Source: an alpha proteobacterium AAP38
GTDB taxonomy: Bacteria; Pseudomonadota; Alphaproteobacteria; Azospirillales; Azospirillaceae
Assembly: GCA_001296005.1 (NCBI GenBank)
Contig: LJHR01000017.1
Coordinates: 51,389 to 115,388, forward strand
Reading direction: 5' to 3'
DNA: 64,000 nt
A model generated the notes under the pieces. The model had not been told where the DNA came from and did not search any database. It saw nothing but the letters and a program-made list of their open reading frames with translations. A program made the position numbers and the translations under genes. Of the stretch, positions 44,703-53,930 are shown one piece after another (position 1 is the stretch's first letter; every line of letters begins with the position of its first letter).

Positions 44703-45383
44703 TTGACTAAATCATTAATGCGGGAACTCATGGTTTCTCAAGTAAAGGGTGTCGGGGTCGAGTTCGGACCAGGCCCCGCTCCATTCGCTCTTCCGATTGG
44801 CGTGGGGATTACATACGCAGATTGGATCGAGTTGGCAGTTCAGCGCAAGCGTCTTTGGCCGGAAGGAGAAGATGATGCGTTTATGCCTATAGATGTAAAA
44901 GATAATTTCGATCAGATGCAAAATATCGATAGCTGTTCGGTCGATTTTATCCTTGCTAGCCACGTTATCGAGCATGTGAAGGATCCCCTTGGTACACTCT
45001 ACCGCGCTTTTGATCGACTGCGCCCGGGCGGCTTGTTGTGCTTGGTCGTTCCTGATCGACGCTATTATTTAGTTGATTCTAAACGCACCCCAACTACTTT
45101 GGATCACATAATTTTTGATTTCAGGTCGCCGCCAGATGAACGTGATTTTGAACACTACGTTGATTTCTACAAGATTAATCAGGAACCTGAGAATTATCAG
45201 GAGTTAGCTGAGGCAGCCGCTCGCGACGGTTTGGACGTACATTTCCATGTTTGGGACCTTGATTCTTTTTACGACTTGACTCAGTATTCACGTCATGAAG
45301 CGCCATGGTCAGATATATTATTCTGGCTAAAGATACCTACAGATGATGCGTGCGATGATTTTTATTTTGTGCTTCGAAAATAA
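44703..45383 (+). CDS. SAM-dependent methyltransferase, AT-richer gene
   Basis: About 226 residues from TTG 44703 with TTGGAG 9 bases upstream; TTG 44688 and ATG 44718 are alternatives. It contains a VGVEFGPGPAPF SAM loop variant, SVDFILASHVIEHVKDPLGTL (the class I motif after strand 4) and RLRPGGLLCLVVPDRRYYL. It belongs to the Methyltransf_11/23-like group common among glycan genes. Its composition is more AT-rich than the operon upstream, like the gene at 31032, hinting at a similar source. Confidence 0.8.
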   Translation: MTKSLMRELMVSQVKGVGVEFGPGPAPFALPIGVGITYADWIELAVQRKRLWPEGEDDAFMPIDVKDNFDQMQNIDSCSVDFILASHVIEHVKDPLGTLYRAFDRLRPGGLLCLVVPDRRYYLVDSKRTPTTLDHIIFDFRSPPDERDFEHYVDFYKINQEPENYQELAEAAARDGLDVHFHVWDLDSFYDLTQYSRHEAPWSDILFWLKIPTDDACDDFYFVLRK

Positions 45384-46001
45384 GAATCTACACAATACTA
45401 TTGCTTTCGCTAAAGATCAGGCAACTCCTGTTCGGAGTCGTTTTGATTCAATGCAGAATTGCACTTCTTCCAACAGTGATCTCCGCGAAGGCGGAGACGA
45501 TGATAGGTACGACCAGTGCTGATATGAGTCATGTTTGAGCGCAAATTTGGGGCACCTTTCGCTGAGATTCTACATAGAGGAGGGTTGCGTCCATAAAGAT
45601 TGAGTAATGGATACAGTATTATGACAGGGTCTATGCATTTGCGTGTGATCGGCATGCACCCGAATGGCCATCGAGCCTTTGTCCCGTTTCAGAGGGAATG
45701 GCTTAAAGCTGTCTGTTTTGAACTTGGGGCGGGCTGGCTCTGTACACGAGTTGGATGCAAGCCGGCTGCTGTGGGCACACATGAAGCGCGGCGCGAAGAA
45801 GGGTGTCGTCCCGATCGGGGCTGGGCGAGAGCCGAGGTTTATTCCCGTTGACATTTCGTGCGCTGCGGACGTTGCCCAGGTGAAGAAATCCCCACCATAT
45901 GCCAAACAGGCCGACTTCCTGCGGCTGCCAGCAGCCGTGGTGCATTCAAATCTTTGTTTCGCCGTACTGTCATAGATTATGGGATAGCAGGAATAACGCA
46001 G
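45384..46001. other. Spacer with overlapping weak frames, no supported gene
   Basis: Frames at 45600-45851 and 45664-45975 are open but show no recognisable motif. A short hairpin (TCTCCGC and GCGGAGA, 45480-45497) lacks a T-run. The composition of 45600-45960 looks partly coding-like, so it might be the remains of an old gene. The last 40 bases supply the AGGA ribosome binding site of the next gene. Confidence 0.35.
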
Positions 46002-49000
46002 ATGAGATCGAACGAGTCGGCCACCCGTCGATTGATATCGGAGTCTGGATACTTCGATCGGGAGTGGTATGCTGCCCAATATCCAGATGTGTCGATGCTC
46101 GATATGGATCCGGTGGAGCATTATGTCCGGATCGGCGCTAAGATGCTGCGTGATCCCGGTCCCTTCTTTTCCACAAAGGGCTATGTGGACGGCAATGCCG
46201 CCGAATTGGCCCGATCCCGTCTGAATCCGCTGATCCATTTCCTGTTGCATGATGAAGGGACGGCACGACCGACCGTCGATGCGGTGGTGGCGACCAGGGC
46301 GGATGAGTTCCAGGCCGATATCGACCTTATTGCAGCATCCGGCCTGTTTGACGGCGAATGGTACCTGCGCACTTATCCCGATGTGGCCGCCGCTGGCATC
46401 GATCCGGCCCGCCACTATGTCTGTCACGGGGTTTGGGAAAATCGCGATCCGGGGCCCGATTTCGTATCCAAGCATTATACCGACGCCTATGAGGATGTGC
46501 GATCCGCCCGGATCAATCCGCTGGTCCATTATCTGCGCTTTGGCCGCAATGAAGGTCGCCAGATCGTCGCGCGGGAGCGCGACCTGCTCTGGTGGAGGTT
46601 GCTGAAGCCCGATCATGCCGGCATATCCGACTTTGCCGGCACGCTCGACCGGTTGAAGGCGGCGACGGGGCCTGTTTGCGTCATCGTTCCCATCTACAAC
46701 GCACCGGACAAGGTGCGGGCCTGCATCCTGGCGATCCTGCGGCACCGGCGGGATGACAGCCGGATCATCCTGATCGACGATGCCAGCACCGAATCCCAGG
46801 TCCGGATCATCTTGGACGGGTTCCGGGGTCGGCCCGGGCTGGAATTCCACGAGAACACGGTCAACCAGGGCTTCACGCGTACCGTGAACCGGGGCATCGC
46901 CCTGGCCGGGCGTGGCGATGTCGTGTTGCTGAACGCCGATACGGAGGTGACGCCCGGCTGGCTAGCCCGGTTGCGTCTGGCCGCCTATGCACAGGAAAAG
47001 GTTGGGACGGTCACGGCCCTGTCGAACAGTGCCGGGGCCTTTTCCGTGCCGGAGATGGGTGTTGCCAACCTGCCGCCGGCCTGGCTCGATCTCGATGATT
47101 ATGGCCGCGCCGTCGCCCAGACCGCCCGGCGCACCTATCTCAACGGCCCGACCGGAAACGGCTTCTGCATGTATGTGCGCCGCGATTGCCTGGACGAGGT
47201 CGGGCTGCTAGATGCGCAGGCCTTTCCCCGTGGGTACGGCGAGGAGAATGATTTCTGCATGCGCGCCCGGCGGCGGGGATGGCGCAATATCGTCGATGAC
47301 GCCACCTTGGTCTTCCACGCGGAATCGGCCAGTTTCGGCACGGCGAAGCAGGAACTTCTCAAGGTCGGGCTGCGGACGCTGGGGGACAAATATCCCGAAT
47401 ATGAGGGTCTGGTCGTCGATTTCATCCAGAACTGCCTGTTTAAGGATGCCCGCGAGCGGGTGGATGCGGTGGCCCGCGCCGTCGGGCCGCTCAAATCCAG
47501 GGTGAAGCCGCGGCTGCTGCTGGTTTCCTCACCGCGGATCGGCGGCACTGCCTATTTCAGCGAAGACCTGATGGAGGCGCTGAGCGATCGCCTGGAATGC
47601 TTTATCCTCTATTCCGACGGATCGATGTTGGAATTACTCTACTATGCTGCCGGCACCAAGATGCTGGTGGAACGGGTCCGGCTGCTGTCGCGATTGTCGG
47701 GACTGAACTGCCGCAGCCGGGAATATGATGCTATCGTCGCAGCCTGGATGGCGGGGTACGCCATCGAACTGCTGCATATCCAGCATCTGGCTTTCCACAG
47801 CCTGGGCCTCATGGAGGCCGCCCGTGCCCTGGGTATCCGCACCCTGTTCACCGCACACGACTATTTCGCGCTCTGTCCCACGGTCAACCTGCTCGACGAG
47901 GGACTCATCCATTGCGGGGGCAGTTGCACGACATCGGCAGGTGACTGCTCCTATGCACTGATCGGGGAGGAGGGCTTGCCGGCATTGAAGCATGCCGTAG
48001 TGCATGACTGGCGGCGGCAGTTCGCTCAGGCGCTGCGGCATTGCGATCAGCTGACCGCCCCTTCGGTGGCAGCGGCCCGCCTGTTCCTGTCCGGCTTCCC
48101 AGATCTGCCGCCGAGCCGGATGCAGGTTATTCCCCACGGCCAGGACTGGGGCGAGTGTTTCCAGTTGGCGGCGCCCTACCGCCCCGGAGAGGTGCTGCGC
48201 ATCGTGGCACCCGGCAATATTAGCCCCAGCAAGGGCGGACACCTGCTTGTGGCGCTGTCCAGGATGCCGGGCGTGGAGGTCCATGTCCTGGGCCAGCTCA
48301 TGTTCGATGTGGAGTCCACGGCCTCGCTCATCATCCATGGCAGCTACGAGCGGGAGGATTTCGCCAGGCATATCGGTGCCATCCGTCCCCATCTGGGCGC
48401 GGTGCTGTCGATCTGGCCGGAAACCTTCTGCTATACGCTGAGCGAGCTTTGGGCTACCGGCCTGCCGGTGATCGGCTTCGATACCGGCGCGGTGGGCGAT
48501 CGTATCCGCGCGCATGGCGGCGGCTGGCTGGCCACGGCGATCAACGCGCAAGCCGTTTGCGCGTTGATTGACCGTTTGCGCGCCGATCCGGACGATATCG
48601 GGTTGAAGCGGGCTGCCGTCGAACGCTGGCAGGCTGGTGAGCGCCGGCTGTATGATCGCCACGCGATGGGCCATGCCTATTTCGATCTCTACCGGTGCCT
48701 GCTACTGGGCGATGGATCAGCGGCTGGGCGCCGGCCGACGGTGGCTGTGTTGGCCCCAGCCACGAGGCTTTCCGGCTATGGGGTCGATATTGCCAATGCT
48801 TCCACCTGTATCCGGCTGGTGGAAAAGACCGTCGACCGCCTGCATCGGTCCGTCCGCTACGATTATTGCGATCCCTCATCAGATCCCGACTGGTTGACCA
48901 GCCGTTTTGACGCAGTGGTCGTGCAGCGCACCGCCCTAGACCAGCCTGCGGTATCGGCGCTGCTTGACCTGGCGCTGGAGCGCCGTCGGCCGGTGATTTT

Positions 49001-49829
49001 CGAGACCGACGACGATCTCCTGCAATTGCGCGACCTAGTTGAAAGCAAGAACGACTGGGACCTGCCGACCATCGATTTCGATGCGGTGGCGACGCTTATC
49101 CGACGCTCAGATGTCGTCCTCACTTCAACTGATATATTGGGTGCGCGCATTTCCACCTTGAGTTCGTCGGTCATAGTCCAGCCCAACGGTATCTCGGCTC
49201 GGCTGTGGCTTGCCCCTCTACCGACCGATCAGGGTTCGCCGTTGATGCCGTGCCATCAACGGCAATCGCCCGACGAGGTCAGAATTGTCTACATGGGCGG
49301 GCATACCCACGGGGATGACCTAAAGCTGCTGCGCGAGGCGGTTGCCCTGGCGCGAGAGCAGGTGCCGGGGCTGCGCCTGTTTATCATCGGCATCACCGCC
49401 AGCACGGATGACTGGTATGAAACCATCCCCGTGCCAGAAGACCGGATGAGCTACCAGTTCTTCGTCCCCTGGATCCGCCAGATTCTGGACACCATGGATC
49501 TCGGGGTAGCACCACTGGTCGGCTCCGTCTTTACTGCTGCCAAGTCCGACCTGAAATGGCTCGAATATTCAGCGGTAAAGCTGCCCTGCCTCGCAAGCAA
49601 TGTTGTTCCCTATTCAAATTCTATCGAACATGGGGTGACGGGTCTGTTGGTGGAAAACACCAGTGCCGACTGGTGCGTGCAACTGGTACGGGCCGCCAGT
49701 GACAGGGAGCTGTGCCAGTCACTGGCGGCTGCAGCGTATCAGAAGGTGGTCACGCATCGTCTGACTTGGACGCAGGAAGCGGAGCTGGATAACATTATCT
49801 TATCGGCCCTGGGTAAGTATCCGGTGTGA
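46002..49829 (+). CDS. Giant trifunctional glycosyltransferase (WY repeats, GT2, two GT4-like domains)
   Basis: 1275 residues from ATG 46002 (AGGA 9 bases upstream); the frame is open to 45858. Residues 14-190 carry WY-type repeats (SGYFDREWYAAQYPDV, SGLFDGEWYLRTYPDV, NPLIHFLLHDEG). The GT2 domain is at about 223-490 (VCVIVPIYNAPDKVRACILAI, DDAST, the NAD of VVLLNADTEVTPGW, GYGEENDFCMRARRRGW). GT4-like domain 1 is at about 503-900 (FTAHDYFALCPTVNLLDEGL, SIWPETFCYTLSELWATGLPV). GT4-like domain 2 starts at about 913 (IFETDDDLLQL, DLKWLEYSAVKLPCLAS). Its GT2-GT4 core parallels the protein at 14079. It may make three linkages of one repeat unit. Confidence 0.87.
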   Translation: MRSNESATRRLISESGYFDREWYAAQYPDVSMLDMDPVEHYVRIGAKMLRDPGPFFSTKGYVDGNAAELARSRLNPLIHFLLHDEGTARPTVDAVVATRADEFQADIDLIAASGLFDGEWYLRTYPDVAAAGIDPARHYVCHGVWENRDPGPDFVSKHYTDAYEDVRSARINPLVHYLRFGRNEGRQIVARERDLLWWRLLKPDHAGISDFAGTLDRLKAATGPVCVIVPIYNAPDKVRACILAILRHRRDDSRIILIDDASTESQVRIILDGFRGRPGLEFHENTVNQGFTRTVNRGIALAGRGDVVLLNADTEVTPGWLARLRLAAYAQEKVGTVTALSNSAGAFSVPEMGVANLPPAWLDLDDYGRAVAQTARRTYLNGPTGNGFCMYVRRDCLDEVGLLDAQAFPRGYGEENDFCMRARRRGWRNIVDDATLVFHAESASFGTAKQELLKVGLRTLGDKYPEYEGLVVDFIQNCLFKDARERVDAVARAVGPLKSRVKPRLLLVSSPRIGGTAYFSEDLMEALSDRLECFILYSDGSMLELLYYAAGTKMLVERVRLLSRLSGLNCRSREYDAIVAAWMAGYAIELLHIQHLAFHSLGLMEAARALGIRTLFTAHDYFALCPTVNLLDEGLIHCGGSCTTSAGDCSYALIGEEGLPALKHAVVHDWRRQFAQALRHCDQLTAPSVAAARLFLSGFPDLPPSRMQVIPHGQDWGECFQLAAPYRPGEVLRIVAPGNISPSKGGHLLVALSRMPGVEVHVLGQLMFDVESTASLIIHGSYEREDFARHIGAIRPHLGAVLSIWPETFCYTLSELWATGLPVIGFDTGAVGDRIRAHGGGWLATAINAQAVCALIDRLRADPDDIGLKRAAVERWQAGERRLYDRHAMGHAYFDLYRCLLLGDGSAAGRRPTVAVLAPATRLSGYGVDIANASTCIRLVEKTVDRLHRSVRYDYCDPSSDPDWLTSRFDAVVVQRTALDQPAVSALLDLALERRRPVIFETDDDLLQLRDLVESKNDWDLPTIDFDAVATLIRRSDVVLTSTDILGARISTLSSSVIVQPNGISARLWLAPLPTDQGSPLMPCHQRQSPDEVRIVYMGGHTHGDDLKLLREAVALAREQVPGLRLFIIGITASTDDWYETIPVPEDRMSYQFFVPWIRQILDTMDLGVAPLVGSVFTAAKSDLKWLEYSAVKLPCLASNVVPYSNSIEHGVTGLLVENTSADWCVQLVRAASDRELCQSLAAAAYQKVVTHRLTWTQEAELDNIILSALGKYPV

Positions 49830-49861
49830 TAGCATCGGTCAAGGTCATGATCGATACTATC
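49828..49861. terminator. Candidate bidirectional terminator between convergent genes
   Basis: GATAGCATCG (49828-49837) and CGATACTATC (49852-49861) pair in 9 of 10 positions across a 14-base loop. It lies between the stops of two convergent genes, overlapping both ends slightly. It lacks a clear T-run, so the assignment is tentative. Confidence 0.3.
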
Positions 49862-50741
49862 AGACTGGCAACAGCTTCAATGCGAGGATGTCCATCGTAC
49901 CGATAACGTCCATCGGGTCCAGTCTCAGGAATAACGAGCGATCCGGTAGCGGGATGATGAAATTAACCACCGATATGCCCGGGGGGATGTTGAAGCTCGC
50001 GGACTGGTGGTCAGAGAATTCCAACTCTTCTTCACTGCGATAGAATATCTGGAAATGGTGAGGTGCATGGGTTAGCATCCGCACGATGACGCGTAGTCCT
50101 GATGGTCCCGATTGCACCGGTACGAGCAGTCGCAGCTGCGAATCCTCCTTAACAGCTTGCACGGTGACGCCCTCTGGTGCAGCCATCACATGGCAGTTTA
50201 TCGACAGCACATTGGCGATATCTTGAAGGATGTCGTGTGCGGTAGGTGACAGCAGCGCCGAGGCCAGTTCGTCATCTGGCGATTTTGCCCGCTCATCCAG
50301 GGTTGTGACACGTGCGCTATGGGGCGCCATTTCCGCCTGCACCTCAGCCAATTGGCGCTGCAGCTCCAGCACCTCACGGGTCAAGATGCTGATTTCGTTG
50401 AAGCGGGCGGCTAGTTTCTCATTCAGTGTTCGGAGCTCGATTTCCGCATTCATGGCCCTTTGGGAAAGAATGGCGTTCTGTTCCTGCAGGGCGGCCAGCT
50501 CGCATACCGCCATTGTCGGGTCGGGCACGGGCGCTAGCCCGTCTGTCGGGTTCAAACCGTCCCTGGTGGAGCGGAACAGGCGCACAATCTCACTCCGCAA
50601 CGCATCTATAGCCTGTAGATATTGGTTGTTCAGCGTCTGCAGCGCTGCGGTGACCGCCATAGCGCAAGGCTGGAGTATCTCGGTTGCTTCGGTGTCCGCA
50701 GCGAAGCGGCCTTGGACATGGTTGTCGTGGTTCTCGTTCAT
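49860..50741 (-). CDS. Hypothetical coiled-coil protein with C-terminal beta domain
   Basis: 293 residues from ATG 50741 (AAGGGA 4 bases upstream); ATG 50744 is adjacent. Residues 25-60 are helical, and 75-150 form a strong heptad-rich coiled coil (LAALQEQNAILSQRAMNAEI, LREVLELQRQLAEV-like). The last 120 residues are beta-rich (LRLLVPVQSGPSGLRVIVRM, then FNIPPGISVVNFIIPL), perhaps a carbohydrate-binding jelly roll. No signal peptide. I do not recognise a family. It is the last gene of the minus-strand unit. Confidence 0.65.
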   Translation of the reverse strand: MNENHDNHVQGRFAADTEATEILQPCAMAVTAALQTLNNQYLQAIDALRSEIVRLFRSTRDGLNPTDGLAPVPDPTMAVCELAALQEQNAILSQRAMNAEIELRTLNEKLAARFNEISILTREVLELQRQLAEVQAEMAPHSARVTTLDERAKSPDDELASALLSPTAHDILQDIANVLSINCHVMAAPEGVTVQAVKEDSQLRLLVPVQSGPSGLRVIVRMLTHAPHHFQIFYRSEEELEFSDHQSASFNIPPGISVVNFIIPLPDRSLFLRLDPMDVIGTMDILALKLLPV

Positions 50742-50902
50742 CATATCCCTTGGAGGACATCTTTATTGGGATTTGTGTGGCTGGGGTGGCGGCCTGACCC
50801 GGCCAATGTGCAATATCTCGACGGACTTGTCTGCAGAAACCCTATTGACTCGGTCCGATTATCGGAGTGATGGGCGTTAGGCGTCTCATACGCAAAACCA
50901 CG

Positions 50903-51778
50903 TTAACGATAATACGCGATATAATTTCTTATGCACTCGACCTTCCAATTTTCGTCCAGATATTTTTTTTCCTTTCTATAGATTTTGCAAATCAATATTG
51001 ATTCATTGATTGAATTTTCTTTATATTTTATATTATAAAAACTAACAGAATTTAACGCTCTAAAGAATTCTTCAGGTGGCAGCGGGCCTTCTGCCAACCA
51101 TTGCTCAGCATCGCGGAACTGTTCGCGCATCGACAAACCAAGCATGTAATCATTAGCGATTAGTAGGTCGACCTTTCCAGATTTATGAACACCAATCATG
51201 GGTAACAGAGGCGCCAGCGATGGGACAACAGAGTTCACATAGATATCTATATTCCAATACTGCGTGGCAATTTCGATAAAATGTCGAATATTTTTTATCG
51301 GTACGAAATCGCACTCTTCAATCAGACAGATTTCGATCTTGGACTTATTTATATCAACTGTATCATTTGACACATCGACATAGAGACTGCCAATCTGAGT
51401 AGCGTTCTGAAAGTATTTTCCACGTAGCGCGCCCCAGATCGAACGCAGAATGCCACCGCTTTCCAGAAACACCCGCAATGCCGCTTCTGTCCGGATACGA
51501 GGCGTGGACAGCCGAGCCAGGAGTTCATGCCGGACAGCGTTGGTGATTTCCAGACAGCGGCCCAAAGGGTAAGGCTTGCCCATGTATTGGGGGAACTTTG
51601 CTGACAAGGCCGGATCCAGGGAAAGCCGTATATCTAACAGAAGGTCAAAGATCTCAGCCTTGAAAGGCAGCAGGTAGCGCTCGGTCAGTTCCCGCTGTTT
51701 GGCATCGACAGGGGCCGGTTCATCTGGCAGTAGAGGACGCTTTACGTTCTCGGGGGAGGGGTGATCAGCGTTGCTCAT
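50903..51778 (-). CDS. Hypothetical protein downstream of the M50-HlyD gene
   Basis: 291 residues, helical at the start (ERYLLPFKAEIFDLLLDIRL, SLDPALSAKFPQYMGKPYPL, CLEITNAVRHELLARL) and mixed alpha/beta later (ICLIEECDFVPIKNIRHFIE, VDLLIANDYMLGLSM). No signal peptide or membrane segment, and no family recognised. The 3' half (50903-51060) is notably AT-rich. It begins 6 bases after the M50-HlyD stop, so it is co-transcribed with the export genes and may be a cytoplasmic partner. Confidence 0.65.
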   Translation of the reverse strand: MSNADHPSPENVKRPLLPDEPAPVDAKQRELTERYLLPFKAEIFDLLLDIRLSLDPALSAKFPQYMGKPYPLGRCLEITNAVRHELLARLSTPRIRTEAALRVFLESGGILRSIWGALRGKYFQNATQIGSLYVDVSNDTVDINKSKIEICLIEECDFVPIKNIRHFIEIATQYWNIDIYVNSVVPSLAPLLPMIGVHKSGKVDLLIANDYMLGLSMREQFRDAEQWLAEGPLPPEEFFRALNSVSFYNIKYKENSINESILICKIYRKEKKYLDENWKVECIRNYIAYYR

Positions 51779-51784
51779 TTGCCC

Positions 51785-53926
51785 TCAGAATCCGCTTTCA
51801 CGCCGCAGAACCGCGATAGCGCGCGTCAGAAGCCGCAAGGCCAGACTTTGGCGGTCTCCGTCGATGTGGACTTCTCCGCGCAGTGTCATCGGCAGACTAT
51901 GCCCCTCAGTGGCCGTCAGAAGGACACGATAAACTGCTTTCTCCGGCACGAGGCCATGATGGGCATCATTCAGTGCAGCGATGCCACCTCCATGGGTGGA
52001 GGCCAGCTCAGGAACGTTCTGCAATCGTGTTGTGGCCGTCGTGGCAAGGGTTGTTAGCTGCAATGGCACGCTATCCCATCCACCGGCCTCCGCGATGAAG
52101 GCGGCTTCATTACCGATTGTCAGCCTTTCCAGGTCATGTTCATCGACGAAAGCCTCAATCAATGCGGGCCCTGAAGCTGTCACCGTACCCAGCCATTCGC
52201 CGCCGCTGACCCACTCTCCGGGCAGGAGTGGGGTAGGGATATCCGCGACCAGCCCATCGAATGGTGCCCGGATTGTCAGTCGCTCTTTCTCCAACTGCAG
52301 AGCCGCATGCTTTTGCTGTGCTGCTGCATAATCCTCCCGGACGATCCGCAAGCTGGCGGCTGAGGCCCTGTCCAGGACAAGAAAGCTGTTCTGCCAGCGC
52401 AGCCGTGCCAGTTCCCGTTCGGCGCTGGCCAATCGGTGATCAAGGTCAGGATCAGAAAGCTGAAACAGCGGTGTCCCCGCTTCAACCTCTTGGCCATGTT
52501 CCGGCATGAGCAGCAGCTTGGCGCCACCGGGTGCGTAGAGGATGGATTGTTGTCCTGCCCGTAGCAGGGCAGGAGCCCGTACCGTGCTGCTCCATGGCAG
52601 CATCAGGAGGGCGACCCCGAGGACAGCCAGAAGACCGGTGCGAGCCGTGGTCTGGTTCAGGCGAAGACCGGTCCGGCGCTTTGCCCATTCCTTCAATTCC
52701 CGCCAGATAGGCAAGCCGATGAACCACACGATCTCCACCGCGAACAGAAAGATGCCCAGCAGTTTGAAAAAGAAATGATAAACCAGCAGGGCGATGCCTA
52801 GGAACAGGAAGAAGCGATAGATCCAGACCGAGTAGGCATAAAGAATGAGGAAACGCCGCAGCCGGGCTGGCATGTCCTCAGGAACCTCCTCTCCCAGGCC
52901 GAACAACCTCTCCCGCAAATGCCAGCGGGCGAGGGCAAAGGACCGATCCTGTAGGTTGGCCATGTCGAGGGCATCGGAGAGCAGGAAATAGCCGTCAAAG
53001 CGCATGAAGGGGTTCAAATTGACGGCCAATGTCAGCAGCCAGGTGGTGGTCGCCAACATGAAGGCGGCACTGCGCAGCATTCCATCAGGCAGGAAGCTCC
53101 AGGTCAGCGTCGCATAACAGGCCAAAACCAGTTCTGCACCCATGCCGGCGGCCCCTATCTCGAGCCTTTGCCGCCGCTCTCGCAGTTTCCAGGCCCCCGA
53201 CGTGTCCGTATAGAGCATGGGAAACATGACCAGCAGCGCCACACCCATGCTGGATACCCGGGCACCATGGCGTTTGGCCGTGAAAGCATGCCCCAGTTCG
53301 TGGAGCACCTTCGTGGCGAACAAGGTCATGCCGGCCAGTGCTGCCCCTTCCAGGCTGAAGAAATGCAGAAAGGTGGAACGAAAAACATCCCATTGCCGCC
53401 CAACCAGAAGCAATCCGGTGAGACCGGCCAGCAGGGTTATCCAGAAGAACGCAGCCGTATAGATGAACTGGACACGGGGGAGTGCCCGTTCCAGCCAGCG
53501 GTCTGGCCGCACCAAGGGGATGCGCACGAAGAGATAATTCTTCAAGAGCCATTTGGCCCATCCCATCCGTCCCGCTTTTGCCTGCTCGGACAGTCTGGCC
53601 ATGCCATCGGCACCCCGGATCCGCAGAAGGTTTGTTCCCGACAAGAAACGGATGAAGTCCGTGACGTCCTCTGTCGTAATGTCCAGGGTGGTGGCGCGAT
53701 TGACGGCATCCACTACGGCAGAAGCCTCACCCAATTGCCAGCGGGCCAGCATCTCCATTTCAGCCCAACCGATCTGGAAGAACCGGTTCCGAGCCGGGTC
53801 CTCCAGTGTCCAGCGTGGACTGCCATGATGATCTGGGGCCGCCTGATGCAGCAGCAATTCGTCCCGCAGTGGTGGCAGATAGATCGGTTGCGGTTCCGCA
53901 TCCGACATTGTGGCAGCCATCACCAT
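51785..53926 (-). CDS. M50 (site-2-protease-like) metalloprotease fused to an HlyD/biotin-lipoyl domain
   Basis: 713 residues; in-frame ATGs at 53920 and 53908 are alternative starts. Residues 40-110 resemble a small PqqD-like winged fold. The membrane protease part has HELGH (209-213) inside a helix and the second motif NLNPFMRFDG (303-312), the zinc ligands of S2P enzymes, with about eight hydrophobic helices between 150 and 450. From about 460 the chain becomes a periplasmic adaptor: lipoyl half-motifs (YAPGGAKLLLMPEHGQEVEAG), a short coiled-coil hairpin and IRAPFDGLVADIPTPLLPGEWV. Such fusions are known next to other HlyD and TolC genes but their role is unclear. They could cut or pass a substrate across the membrane. 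Co-oriented with an adaptor pair, TolC and a giant surface protein. Confidence 0.87.
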   Translation of the reverse strand: MVMAATMSDAEPQPIYLPPLRDELLLHQAAPDHHGSPRWTLEDPARNRFFQIGWAEMEMLARWQLGEASAVVDAVNRATTLDITTEDVTDFIRFLSGTNLLRIRGADGMARLSEQAKAGRMGWAKWLLKNYLFVRIPLVRPDRWLERALPRVQFIYTAAFFWITLLAGLTGLLLVGRQWDVFRSTFLHFFSLEGAALAGMTLFATKVLHELGHAFTAKRHGARVSSMGVALLVMFPMLYTDTSGAWKLRERRQRLEIGAAGMGAELVLACYATLTWSFLPDGMLRSAAFMLATTTWLLTLAVNLNPFMRFDGYFLLSDALDMANLQDRSFALARWHLRERLFGLGEEVPEDMPARLRRFLILYAYSVWIYRFFLFLGIALLVYHFFFKLLGIFLFAVEIVWFIGLPIWRELKEWAKRRTGLRLNQTTARTGLLAVLGVALLMLPWSSTVRAPALLRAGQQSILYAPGGAKLLLMPEHGQEVEAGTPLFQLSDPDLDHRLASAERELARLRWQNSFLVLDRASAASLRIVREDYAAAQQKHAALQLEKERLTIRAPFDGLVADIPTPLLPGEWVSGGEWLGTVTASGPALIEAFVDEHDLERLTIGNEAAFIAEAGGWDSVPLQLTTLATTATTRLQNVPELASTHGGGIAALNDAHHGLVPEKAVYRVLLTATEGHSLPMTLRGEVHIDGDRQSLALRLLTRAIAVLRRESGF

Positions 53927-53930
53927 GGGT

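Noticed and set aside
45480..45497. Hairpin after the methyltransferase as a terminator
   Set aside because: Only a 7-bp stem, nearly 100 bases past the stop, with no T-run.
45570..46850. 426-codon minus-strand frame across the start of the giant glycosyltransferase
   Set aside because: Most of it is antisense to the WY-repeat region; the remaining part has no recognisable motif or ribosome binding site.
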